Below are positions 1 through 12,800 of a stretch of DNA of 64,000 bases, piece after piece. The stretch lies in contig NC_049993.1 in assembly GCF_000003815.2 (NCBI RefSeq), forward strand, positions 10,307,459-10,371,458, in the 5' to 3' direction. The notes below the pieces were generated by a model that saw only the letters and a program-made list of their open reading frames with translations, ran no database searches and had not been told where the DNA came from. Source of the DNA: Branchiostoma floridae (lineage: Eukaryota > Chordata > Leptocardii > Amphioxiformes > Branchiostomatidae). The position numbers and the translations under genes are program-made. Position 1 is the first letter of the stretch; each line of letters starts with the position of its first letter.

Positions 1-759
1 TTAATTGGGCACTGAGGTGAATCAATATCCATATTTGCACTAAGTTCCTCAAACCTGGGTAATAATAGCACAGAAAAAATGACCACATTGTAAATATTAG
101 TCAGATGATAGCACTATGAAATGAAAATCTTGTTCAGAATTCACTCTAAAATGGTTGTTTGAGAAGGTATGCTACAACAGTCCCTCCCGCGATACTTATA
201 GAACAGTCCCGCAAGGAGGTCACATGACTAGTGCCCGCCATTTTGAATTGCTATAGTTAAAGTATGGTAGTATCGTCGCCGTACATTTTGACCAAAAACA
301 GGGACTTAAAATGCTTGTAAAGCACGGAAACTCCGTACACATCAATGGGACACAATCTTGAACATGTTTGTGGCGGTAGGTTTAGGTGTCGTTGCGCGAC
401 AGCCGATATTTTTGTGGATATAGTGGGCATTCGCTAAAAAGACATTTTGCTGGGCGTTCGCTAAAAAGACCATCGAGAATCGAAAACTTTGATTTATGTC
501 ACTTCGGGTCAATGGATTGACTTGAAACTCAGGATTAATACATGGGAGCACAACGTGGACATATTCCAAGCAAAAAAAATGAGATCCGTGCAGCGCGGAC
601 TTCTCTAGAGTGGGCGTTTGTGGGCATTCGCTAAAAAGACCCTCCCGTTGTTGAGTATATCTGTACATGTCTTCATCTACTGTTGGAATTCGCTTATGAG
701 TCAACAGCCATCAGATGGAGAAAGACGTATCAATATTCATACTTACATTCTCCTTCCAG
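1..759. other. Upstream intron/flank with a short repeated motif
   Basis: No exon found before the acceptor at 758-759. 'GGGC(A/G)TTCGCTAAAAAGAC' occurs three times (near 424, 452 and 622). This segment is probably intron, with the signal-peptide exon further left. Confidence 0.6.
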
Positions 760-3700
760 CCGATGTCTGGCCCGTGACCTTCACAGTGACCGCCAACACA
801 GGTGACCCCGTGACCCTACAGATGGTGCAGAAGTCCGGTAGAAACGGTACCCTGGTGTGGAGGAAAGGCGGGGTCGGGGGGACTGTCCTGACTGGACAGA
901 ACGGGCTCAACCTCACCATAGCCAGTGTCCAGTCTTCAGATGAGGGGATCTATGAGTGCTATTATCAGGGCGATACTGATAGAAAACAGGGCATCATGAG
1001 GCTCATCGTCAGAGGTATCTTAAATTATTCATCTTCGGGTGGATTCATGGTTATCTGTATGTGCACGGTCGATAGATATGTTGCACGTGGTAACAATAAA
1101 TCTATCAGGTGTATCATTGTTAAGTCCTTTACTGTCGTTGAAGACGTTGCCACACAGTACAAAGTGTTAAATCCTGATCATCTTCGTGCTCGTAAATTAA
1201 TCCAAAGTATTCTGCTTGGCAGACTGTGCTGAGAACAAGTGGGGCCCGCCCTCCTGTACCGATGACTGTCCTGTGTGCTACAACGGCGGTGTGTGTGACG
1301 ACAACACGGGGAAATGTGTCTGTCCTCCGGGCTTCCATGGACAAAACTGTGAAAGTGGTAATATATATATATATGTAATAAATTTCTTTTAGACACAACC
1401 AGGATAGTACTCACATCCAACGTTTCGATGTCTGTCAGACACCATCATCAGGGTTAGAACCTAAACGCACTTGGAAGTTTCCTAACGTTTCATGCTTACA
1501 AATCAACAAATCTAGAAAAATGTTCCGCCCTTTGTTTCAAGCCTGTGAGAACAACCAGATCGGTACCAGCTGCACGAGAGAGTGTGACGGTGGAGACTGT
1601 ACAGGCCAGCTGCTGTGTGTGATGGACCCGTACGGCTGCTCCTGTGCTCCTGGACTCATGGGGATAGAGTGTAACACAGGTGAGTACATATTAAGACAAA
1701 CCTCATTCTAAAATCAACCTTCAGTATTGTTATAAAACGGAACAAACACATGCCGCAAGTATTAGACACCATGGAAAAGTGAAATGTGTCAAGGACCTGT
1801 ACATTTCAAATAAAATGCACTTTCTGACATCCCAATTCATTCCTTGAAATGAATTACACAAGCCTATACTTCCTACTTCAGGTTGTCCAGACGGCATGTA
1901 CGGAGCTGGCTGCACCCAAACCTGTCACTGTGCGGACGGAGGTTCCGTGTGTGACGTCATGACAGGAGTCTGCTCTAGTGGAGGGTGTGAGGCTGGGTGG
2001 AAGGGAAGCAACTGTCAGACAGGTAGTTCAGATATGTGGTGCCATGTTGACACTTTGTCTTCTGGTCATAAGTGAAATAAAGTGTTTCAGCCGAAATTGT
2101 TTTAACGAATACACGAATGATATGTTTTCTAATTGTTTCTCTTGTAGTGTGCACGTCTGGTGAGTTCGGACCCGACTGTGCTTTCACCTGTCACTGTGCT
2201 GACGGAGATTCTGTATGTGACGTCATGACTGGAGTCTGCTCAAGTGGAGGGTGTGAGGCTGGATGGGAGGGGAGCAACTGTCAGACAGGTAACAGCACTA
2301 AGTGGTATCAGCAGTGGCCCACATGTTCGTCCATATGTAGAATGATGTATGGTTAATCTACAAATTATGATGTCTGAATTTTCCTGAATTATCATTATTG
2401 TTACTTCAGAATGCACTGCCGGTGAATTCGGGCCCGATTGCTCTCGCACCTGTCACTGTGCGGACGGAGGTTCCGTGTGTGACGTCATGACTGGAGTCTG
2501 TTCTAGTGGAGGGTGTGAGGCTGGGTGGAAGGGGAACAACTGTCAGACAGGTAATTGCATTCCACGGTCTCATCAGTGACATATTCGTCCATATATCGAA
2601 CAACCAATGTATGGTTCATCCACAAGTCTTTAAATCTGACTTTTCCTCATATTCTTCACTCCAGTCTGTACGCCTGGAGAGTTCGGACCCGGCTGTACCG
2701 ACACCTGTCACTGTGCGAGTGGAGGTTCCGTGTGTGACGTCATGACTGGAGTCTGCTCAAGTGGAGGGTGTGAGGCTGGGTGGAAGGGGAGCAACTGTCA
2801 GACAGGTAATTGTATTCCGTGGTCTCAGTCGTGGTCCACATATCCACTCAGATATCGAACCACTATAGTATGGTTAATCTGTACGTTTTTAAGTATGACT
2901 TTTTCCTCGTATTCTTTACTCCAGCCTGTACATCCGGTGAGTTCGGACCCGGCTGTACCGGGACCTGTCACTGCGCGGACGGAGATTCCGTGTGTGACAT
3001 CCGGACTGGAGTTTGCTCTAGTGGAGGGTGTGAGGCTGGGTGGAAGGGGAACAACTGTCAGACAGGTAAGCTATTCCACAGTTACCATCAAAAATATTGA
3101 ACTATACAACTCATTTGGAGGTAACTTCAGCGTTCTCACTGGCGACATCGATCTGAAAACTATAACTGACTGATGAACACATCGTGTAGCAATACATAAC
3201 ATTAGCTGGAAAATTGCCACCCGAAAATATAGACGAAGATTCAACAGTTTTATCCGTTGACTACCAGCGTCCTATTGTAAGTGAGTTATGTACAACAGAT
3301 AGTGCTATTTTCTGAATAAAGAATGATTTTATATACTACATAAAGCATAGCGATTGTTACAACTTACTAAGTGTTATACTAAGTAATAACAAAGACATGT
3401 ACAGGTCGGGTGTGGATTTATTTTCTCTCCCTTCTATTATTTTTTAGACTATTGCTGGATAAATTCAACTTTTCCTCGCTTTTCTGTTATAGTGGAGATA
3501 AAAGAGGCAGATAGTTGCATCATTTGTCTACCTGAATATGAAAGTATTTTACATATATACAGAACTTAAGTGTATGAAGTGAGGAAATCGGTTTTGTATA
3601 ACCTTAAACAGTTCACTTCTGTCTACGGTACACAACCTACAGTCTACAATAGATTCATGTTACTAAATAAAGTCTGCTGCCCATTTTCAGAGTGTCCAGA

Positions 3701-3834
3701 CGGTCTCTTCGGAGCTCACTGCACCCAAATCTGTCGCTGTGCAAACGGACCAGCTGCCTGTGACAAGGAGACTGGAGCCTGTACTGGGGGTTGTGTGGAC
3801 TTCTGGACAGGAGACTCGTGTCAGACACGCACAG
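760..3834 (+). other. Tie-like Ig domain plus EGF-like repeats of the RPTP
   Basis: The first exon encodes an Ig-like fold ending in the DEGIYECYY signature. The next two EGF-like exons resemble vertebrate Tie1/Tie2: the first begins CAENKWGP and has [14 protein letters not shown], and the second carries [11 protein letters not shown], a stretch I recognise from Tie receptors. Six more exons follow (1882-3834), each one EGF/laminin-EGF-like unit of about 47 residues. Five of them are nearly identical ([15 protein letters not shown] endings) and 141 bp long. This is the part of Tie2 that binds angiopoietin, so a ligand-binding role is possible but inferred. Confidence 0.85.
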
Positions 3835-6800
3835 GTACTAGAATTACCATTGTTGTTCTTATGAAATGACATACATATATTTGTGGTTACATTATGAAAT
3901 GGCAAGTCTCATATGCTTAAGGGTTTAATCTTATCTCTTTCAAGTTATGATATTTCAAAATGAGGTAAAATTTTTGCAAATTAGATACTGTCTCGTACGA
4001 GGATCTCTTCACCAAGGAGGAAGGCCGCTTCTTCGGTGATCGTCCTGACAACATAGCAGATTACAACAACATAGACGCAGACGAGTGTGCCCGCCGCTGT
4101 CTGCAAGGTTACGGCAGTTACGACGGCGTCAACCCGCCATGTCTGTCCTTCAACCATCGCCCGGCGGGATCGCCAGAGGGCGGCAGTGCACGGTGTTGGC
4201 TCCAAAGTAGTAACAATGACACGGCGGCATCTCCTGGGTCTGAGTGGGATAGTCAGCCTCACCGGAATTACTACCAGAGGAAACGTAACTATGTTTATCA
4301 TACTTCTGCTTGCCAAGGATGCCAGTGCTCGTTTTATTAGATTCTGTAAATGTACAACGTTATACGTGAAATGTATTGTTGCGCGCAATACTTTTTTTAA
4401 TGTTATTCTATGCTTTTTTATACCACCCACTACAAATTACTACAAAGGAAAAGTTATTAACAATACTTCGACAATGCCATTGTTGTCTATCTGGTATATA
4501 ATTATCCCCATGTCTATAGTTTTGTAATGATAAAAAATGTAGCTTAAGTTGTTAGTTTTGATATTCAGTACATAGTAAGTAGTCTAACCTTAATAAACGT
4601 ATAGTATGCATTGTTCAGATGGTGACCTTTAGTATGTGTATTGATATGCTCAATAGATACAAACTACGTTTATATTGCTTTGTATCCATAATTTATATTC
4701 TAATTGATAAATTATGAATTCCAGATATCCTAGCACCCCAAGACTGTACTGACATAGTCGCCCTTGGGATTCAGTACAGTCATGTTTACACTATTGGCCA
4801 CCCCCAACCATTCCAAGCCTACTGTGACATGGACACTGCTGGCGGCGGGTGGACGGTCATACAGCGGCGGCAGGACGGGTCGGTGCCGTTTGACAGACAT
4901 TGGGCTGAGTACGAGCAGGGGTTCGGTAATACTAGCGGAGAATACTGGCTGGGATTGGAGAACATCCACAGTCTGACAACACAGAAACAAAGTGAACTGT
5001 ACGTGTACTTGGAAGACTGGGAAATGAACAGCCGGTTTGCGCGGTACAGCACGTTTTCTGTGGGAGATGCCGGCAGCAAGTACACGGCAACAGTCACTGG
5101 ATACAACAGTTCTAGTACCGTGGGTAATGACTTAGATCCGTCAAAAGGGAGTCAGAAAATCAATAATGTAAAGTTTTCCACTAAAGATGAAGACAACGAC
5201 GACAACAGAAAGCATTGTACAGCACTCTTCGGACAAGGTGGATGGTGGAATCCCCAGAGTTGTGGCCTGGCCATGTTGAACGGACAGTATCTGGAAGGCT
5301 GTTCAATAACTTCTCCCCCGTCCTGTAGTCATGCCGATGGAATCGTCTGGCGCTCTTGGAAGGGTTACGCATATTCTTTGAAAATGACAGTGATGATGAT
5401 CAGGCCTGACAATTTTCCCGGTATGTGTCATGGCATTACTTTTGGCGTCATGCGCTTGATAGACTCATTGTAGGTAAATTTCCTTTAATATGTCTTCATG
5501 CTATAAGTCCCATTTCTTAATGGCCTTAACAATTCTTTACTCAACATTGTTTTGCTGCCAAAGGCACCTAGTGGCAAGTAAATGACATTTGGGCAAATAG
5601 AAGAAGTAGTTTGTACTCGATAACATCTATTGAGTTTGAAATAGCATGGTAATTGATTAATCTTGTTACTACTTTTCCACAGTGTCGTCATTCAGACCCT
5701 GTGAGAATATCGGAACCCTGACATCAGGACCGGAAGATTCCGGACTTTACATCTGCACATGTTCAGATAGTTGGTATGGTGCCTTCTGTGATCAGGGTAG
5801 GTAATCTATTTGATAGAGTATTTTCAGTCTTAAGACAGATTGCATGTAAAAACTGTTGGTAAGAAATTATTCAGAATTGACGTTTTAATTATCCAATGTA
5901 CCATAAAAGGAAAGCTGCGTATAGTTGCTCTGTCTTATTTGACTCGTTGTTCGTCTTTCTTCACAGAGTGCGGACATTGTTACCTGGGTCAGACTTGCGA
6001 CAGGATCCATGGAACATGTCCAACTGGAGGGTCTCACGTGTGTGAGGCAGGATACCATGGCGACAACTGTGATCAAGGTTAGCCGCCATGCATACCGAGA
6101 GTTCTATGCAGTTTTCTTTCCCTTCCAAGAGAGAAAGTAGTCTGTTCTATATCTCCGCGCATCAACAGACCTTATACGACTCGTATGAGAAGAACTTTAT
6201 TGCAAATTTTTCCCATCAGGAGTTAAGTACAGGTCACAACAAGACATGTTGAAGAAACAGTTAACAGATACAAAACTAGAAAGGCCGACATTTGCTTGGG
6301 TGCAAATACAGCATATTTCAGTCATACCCATTCCCACGCAACATTGGACTGTTCCAAGTCACTGTTCCACGTCCTGCGCAATAATGGAACATTTTGACTG
6401 TAAGTTATCCCCAAAAGAGAACTTATATTGTGAATTGATTCCAGGTCAAAACAGAGCTTGCTCAATATGCCCCGGGCCCATATGGAAGAATATAATCTTC
6501 CACAGGAGCCCCTATGCATAACTAATTGTTTTTTAGAATCGCGGCAGCTCCTATTTTTCCGAAAGTGAAAAAAAAACACCGCATCTTCCATTCAGAAGAT
6601 TTTCATCATGAAATTACATGAAGCCATTCAACAATTTCCAGTACAATAACTACGTCTAAGTACCGTTATCAGCTCCTAGTGATGTGGATACATTTATTAT
6701 TGCAGTGAACTTTTCTTTTATTCAAGTATGGCATGCGTTTTAATAATTATCAAGCAGGTGCAGGTACTGTGTACTCTCCAAGCTGAGATTAGGCTCCGGC

Positions 6801-9800
6801 TGATTTTTTTAACGTTTTTTTAGTCTTTTTATCGGGCTTTCTATTTTTTTTATATCTTACTGTGTCAAAACCTACTGGCTGGCGTACTTCAAGAAAAATG
6901 ACAAAATAGAAAGCCCGATAAAAACGACTAAAAAAACGTTAAAAAAAACAGCCGGAGCCTAACCTCTGCTTGGAGAGTAGATACTGTATTTCTTTTCTGA
7001 AAAATTCAGGACCAACAACTTAACTTGATGTGGCTTTATCTATATATTTCATTTCCTTCTTTGTTAAGTATATCCTCCTGCATACCACTGTTAAATTGTT
7101 TTACTTTGTATGCAACAGCCAACGGGAGTAATCTTGTTGTGTAAGTGTTATAATTTCCTGCTCGTAGCGTGCGAGACCCAGAGGATAGGAGTTTCTACCT
7201 TGTTCGAGGGTTTCTTTTCGGGAGTCAGTGGTGATACCCTGGTACTGGGAGTGTTTTATTGGGCTAAAACTCTGACAGTTTAAAGTTACTTACAATTTGA
7301 ATGTACAAAGTTTACGTAATAAAAAACAACAACAACACTAGAAGTACCTACATTTGCTCGGGAAAAAATACATCACTTTTCTTTCCAGTACAGTGAGAGA
7401 AATGTTGCCACTATAGACATATGGCCACTTTAGAAAAAATGCTGATCTATTGACAAAGAGCAATAAGTTACACATAATTTTAGTACCCACTGATCTTTAT
7501 TCATATAAAAATTGCACATGTAAGCCAATNNNNNNNNNNNNNNNNNNNNNNNNNNNNNNNNNNNNNNNNNNNNNNNNNNNNNNNNNNNNNNNNNNNNNNN
7601 NNNNNNNNNNNNNNNNNNNNNNNNNNNNNNNNNNNNNNNNNNNNNNNNNNNNNNNNNNNNNNNNNNNNNCAAATGTCTCAACTAACCCTACGAAAGTTAA
7701 CTCTGCCGAAAATGATTGATATCGCCATGCGGAATGTTGATTAATTCAACGACACGACAAAGACTTGTATTCTAACATTCAATGCATGCGTACCGTCCGC
7801 TACCTCTCAAGTGACCCTGTCTGAACTCTAAATCCTCGCAAACTACAATTTTAAACCGGGCAAAGGGTGACACACACATGTATGGCCACTGTAAGGCTGT
7901 AATATGCATGTGTTTCTGTCTGTATATACGGCATTGGAAGCCAGCTTATGGATGTTAATTAGCATTCGTCTTCCTCGGCGCTGATTGGCTGGCCCCATTA
8001 AATTCAATTAACTCGCGAAAGCCCAGCCTGCCGCAGATGTGAGGGGTCACTGGAGTTCACGGCAGGTGGCCGAAAGAAAACCAATTTCTCCTCAGAAAAG
8101 TGCTGAAATTAAGCATTTTAAAGTAGTTTATGCCAACAATTTTACTTGGATCATTTTACCAACTATCTAATGCCTATCTACACTAAATTTCAGGCCAGGG
8201 TACAGGGGGCCAAAATATACCGTTTTGGTCAAAACATGACCTTTAAACCTCAATAAAATCATTTTAGAGGCAGATATGAAAAAAATGAGAAAAACACACC
8301 TATGTATTGACCCACTCTACCCTTGTGCCAAATTTCAGGTCATTCGGTCCAGGAACGACGGAGATGAATCACTTTGAAGATTTGACAGGAGAAAGAAAGA
8401 AAGAAAGAAGAAACACTAGAAAGGCCGACATTTGCTTAGGAGCAAATACAGCATATTGCAATCCATCTTCATCCTTGAAAAAATCCCAAAATTCAACAAT
8501 TTGAAGTAATGTTTGCTCAAAGAGAAAATGAAGTACTGTGGGCACTTGTCCTATACACCTTCATGCCGAATTTTAGGTCATTTGGTTTCAATACAAGGGC
8601 ATAGCAGCCAAAAATATACATTTTTTAGTTAAAAATGGCTAAAAATCCCAAAATAACTCATTTTATAAGTGCTCTATGAAAAAAGTGTCAATTGGATCCT
8701 GTTGTCATATGTCCAATTTACCTCTGTACCAAATTTCAGGTCATTTGATTTACATACAAGGGCATAGAAGCCCAAAATATACATTTTTAGTAAAAAATGA
8801 CTGAAATCCCAAAAATAACTCATTTTTGAAGTGATCTATGAAAAAAGTGTCAATGGGGTCTTGTGAGCATATGTTCAATGCACCTCTGTACCAAATTTCA
8901 GGTCATTTGGTTTCTATACAAAGGCATAGAAGCAAAAAATATACATTTTTAGTAAAAAATGTCCAAAAACCCTAAAATAACTCATTTTTGGAGTAAACAA
9001 TGAACAAAGCGTTGATGGGGTTCTGTGGTCATATGTCAAACGCACCTCTGTACCAAATTTCAGGTCATTTGGTTGTAATACAAGGGCATAGGAGCCAAAA
9101 ATATACATTTTTAGTCAAAAATGGCCAAAACCCCTAAAATAACTAATTTTTGAAGTAATCTATGAAGAAAGTGTTGATGGTTTTCTGTGCTCATATGTCC
9201 AATGCACCTCTGTACCAAATTTCAGGTCACTAGGTTGTAATACCAGGGCACAGGGTCCCAAAATATACATAATTGGTCTAAAAATGACCAAAACCCCTAA
9301 ATATCATAAATTTTAAGGCCTTTATCAAGAAAGTGAAAAAAAAACCTGGGGGTATTTGCTATCCCTACCACCCTGCCAAATTTCAGCTCATTTGGCCCCA
9401 AAATGAAAAAGTTGAATCAATTTGAAGATTTGACAGGAGGAGAAACAAAGGAAAAGCAATATATTGCAATCCCATACTATGTATGGATTGCAATATAATT
9501 ACGAATACAATATATTTCACCATACTATGTATGGCTGAAATATAATAAGACTACAGTATCGTTAGATAAATTCAACTTCTCCTCGCTTATGGGTAACATC
9601 ATAGATCAGGCCCTACGAACATGATTTAGAAAAAAAGTGGATGAATTAACATACAGTACAGAATAGGGTAGTAAATCTACGTAACTATTGCGGGGTTTAA
9701 TGAACCTATTCTATCATTTTCCTCCTGTAGAATGTGACGACGGTTTCTACGGTAACGACTGCCTGGAAACCTGTGGAAATTGCACGGCAGGCACGGTCTG

Positions 9801-12800
9801 TGAGAAAACCAACGGCAGTTGTCCCGGATGTGAGGACCCTTGGGTCGGGGACACGTGTAAAATGAGTATGTAAACATTTAATTTTCATTACTAAATGATG
9901 TACAAGTGCGCATGCAATGTTGTCCAGTCAAGATTGGCCTGTTGTCTTTTTCTAGCCTCAAAAAAGTGCTTGGATTGTGGAAAATATGGCTTTAAAGAAA
10001 TCATAAGGTGAGATTTAAATATAAAACAATCAGCGCACTGAATATTGTCGGTGGAAGGGATTCTATCACATGCACTTGATATGCTTGTCTTGATACATGT
10101 ATACACCTTAGACACGTCCCTATGTCATTCCAGTACCTGCAACAGTATCAGATGATCCAGAAAGCGTAACTCTAGTTGTCGAGAATGAAGCAACGTTCAA
10201 CTGCACCGGTCGCGGTGTTCCCCGCCCTACCGTCGTCTGGCACCACGGTAACAACGTCATCACAAGCCGAGACCAGATCAGGATAGACGTTACAGATGGA
10301 GGTCTGGTGGGAGAACAACACGTGATCCACAGCACCTTAACCATTACGTCAGCACGTCGACAAGATAACGGACAGTACGTCTGTATCTCGTCTAACGCGG
10401 CGGGGAACGACACGTCACAAGAAGCTACACTTGTGGTGCAAGGTACGATCACATCGTTCACATTTGAAATAGACATATCAGCCCCTTCTCATTCAATATC
10501 TTGTAGGTATACGTAGCTTTTATACAACAGGCAAGTAGCTTTAATTTGTGTAGATAAGTACTCTTATTTTGTATCTGCAGAACGCCCCGATGACGTGACA
10601 GTGAACGTCACCGCCGTGAACTCTACATCCCTGCACGTCACGTGGACAGTAGGAGTAACCGGTAACCTCGACATCATCGACTCCCAGGTACGCCACAAAC
10701 GGAGAGACACGGAGGACTGGGGAGACTGGGAGTCTACTGGAGTGTCCGATGAGAACGGCGATGTCTACATCCATAACTTACGACCGGCTTTTGAGTACGA
10801 TTTCCAAGTACGGGTGAACAACTCACTAGGATGGAGCGATGGTGACGGTGGGATGGGAGCTACAGACGAAGCGCGTAAGATATCTCATTACCTATTTCAG
10901 CTCATGTAGGGTTATGCTTCTCATTATACTTTAAGCCACAATGTTAGCATAAAATGTAATAACAATCTCATCTACTACACGTACAGCTCCGGGTCCTCCT
11001 CGCGATTTGCAAGCCACACCAAGCTCCCACAGCTCTGTCCACCTGACCTGGGAACCTCCGGTAGAACCTAACGGGGAAATCATCAACTACACTGTCCAGT
11101 ATGGACCGTCAGATTCGTGCAATGAAACTGAGTTTCTTCATCAAGTTACCACATCGAACGACAGCACCACTACCGTTATTGGAGACCTGGTCCCGTACAC
11201 AAACTACACATTCCGGGTACGCGGGGCAACAAGCGCAGGAGGAGGAGACTTCAGCCACTGTAACATCACAAGGACACTGGAGTACTGTGAGTAGGGCATC
11301 AACAACAAGATATAAATGCATATGCTAGAAAAATTGTAATAAAAAACAGTAACTTAAAAGAAAATAACCGAATTTAGTTTTCAATAGAAGCTATATGCAT
11401 AGTAAAAACACAGCCAATGGCTACTAGAGAACGTCTTAAGTTAATACAGTTATTTAGAGACATAGAACAATCTATCTGACACATCCTTATCTGACAATAT
11501 CCCGTAGACCCAGCAGCCCCAGTTATCCAGACGTTTACAGATCAGCACGACTGTAACTGTCAGTCCCCGAACATCGCCCGGCCGGTCCAGCTGCATGTAG
11601 CCTGGCGGCGCCCTGACCACATCCACGGCCAGCTGCAGGCGTACCGAGTCAGCCTGTACAACAGGACCGGTGGGGAACCGTTCTACCAGGAGAACGTGAC
11701 GTCAGGACTGCAGCAGGAGAACCTGACAGCTGCGGTGACGTCATCACACCTGCAGCCCGCAAACAACTACTCTGTCACGGTGAGTCAGATTTGTTTTTAC
11801 TGCAACGTTTTGTTGCAATCTTGAGAATATCAAACGCGTTATGTAATTGACATAAATCTCTTGACTTTGAATGTCTGATCCAGTTATCCATGCTATAACG
11901 ATTCATTATGCCTTGCATCCGTAGCATATATGGCTATGAAGTGAACCAGTAGTAAGTAATGTGAATCCATCTTGTCCCTTTTACATCTAACAGATATCAG
12001 CCATTAACACCTTCTACCATGGGGACGAGAGCCATCCATATGAGGTCCGCACGAGTGACGGATGTGAGTATAAGTTTTCACTTTAAACAATGTCACGTTC
12101 AGGATCTAGGAACACTAAATTGTTAAAGTACAAATCTGCAAAATTCCTTGCCTGTCAAGACTTGTACTATTTTGTTACGCACGTATACCATATTGATTGA
12201 ATTTCACAATTCCATAAGACACCATATCGCTACCCTGACTCATAATGATATAACGTTACATCAATCGTATCTTGATCATCAGGCCCAGATGCTCCGACGG
12301 TGACATGGATGGCAGACAGCGAGTGTGGAGTAAAGTGGACAGGTCCTACAGAAACCCGAGGGAGGCTGACAGGGTACAATGTAGGTACAATATTGCATGA
12401 ATGTGAAACATTTATAGCAATTTGCGTCCTTAGGCCCATAAAATTATCGAAAGATGAATCTTTAACTAGATGGGTCATAAACTAAGTACAAGTATGATCT
12501 TTTCCACACAGGTTACATATACAGACACACCACTTCATGATCCAGACGTGTCTGAACCGCGCGTCAGCTTTGACACGACGGGTTTGAATCAACACCAGTG
12601 GTCCAAGTCACTGGATGACCTCCCGGCCAACTCACGGGTCCGAGTCACAGTCCGTGCGGTAACCTGTGCCGCAGGAGACAAGGGAGAAGAGTTCACCTGT
12701 AACGTGACAAGATTTGGTGAGAAATTGTCATGTTTCTAACACAAACATCAGCAATTGTCAGCAGATAGACGTTTCAGTGAATTAACATTTTATTTGGTAA

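Larger units (their letters stand above)
6078..9730 (+). other. Long repeat-filled intron containing an assembly gap
   Basis: Intron between two EGF exons. It holds a MITE (6771-6978), a run of N (7530-7669), an about 161-bp tandem repeat array (8160-9420) and paired hairpins (9461-9543). I saw no additional exon, but the gap and low-quality flanks mean one could be missing. Flanking exon phases (1 and 1) stay compatible if a symmetric exon is missing. Confidence 0.8.
5683..12716 (+). other. EGF x3, Ig and four FN3 domains of the RPTP
   Basis: Exons 5683-5796, 5967-6077 and 9731-9865 are short Cys-rich EGF-like units. The last contains DDGFYGNDC, a Tie/laminin-EGF style start. Exon 10134-10442 is one I-set Ig domain ([17 protein letters not shown] to [15 protein letters not shown]). 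Exons 10581-10874 and 10987-11286 are single-exon FN3 domains. The third FN3 is split over 11508-11779 and 11994-12063, and the fourth over 12283-12380 and 12512-12716. Ig, EGF, Ig, FN3 is also the domain order of Tie receptors, with the PAN-fibrinogen block inserted. Confidence 0.88.

Noticed and set aside
618-759. Open frame running into the first RPTP exon, with a hydrophobic start that looks like a signal peptide
   Set aside because: It has no proper ATG, contains the locally repeated TTCGCTAAAAAGAC motif, and a good acceptor (tccttccag) separates it from the Ig coding sequence.
1356-1450. Possible retroelement tag (cgtttcgatgtctgtcagacaccatcatcaggg) in an RPTP intron
   Set aside because: The palindromic phrase looks like a dispersed-repeat fragment, but no ends, target duplications or coding remains could be defined.
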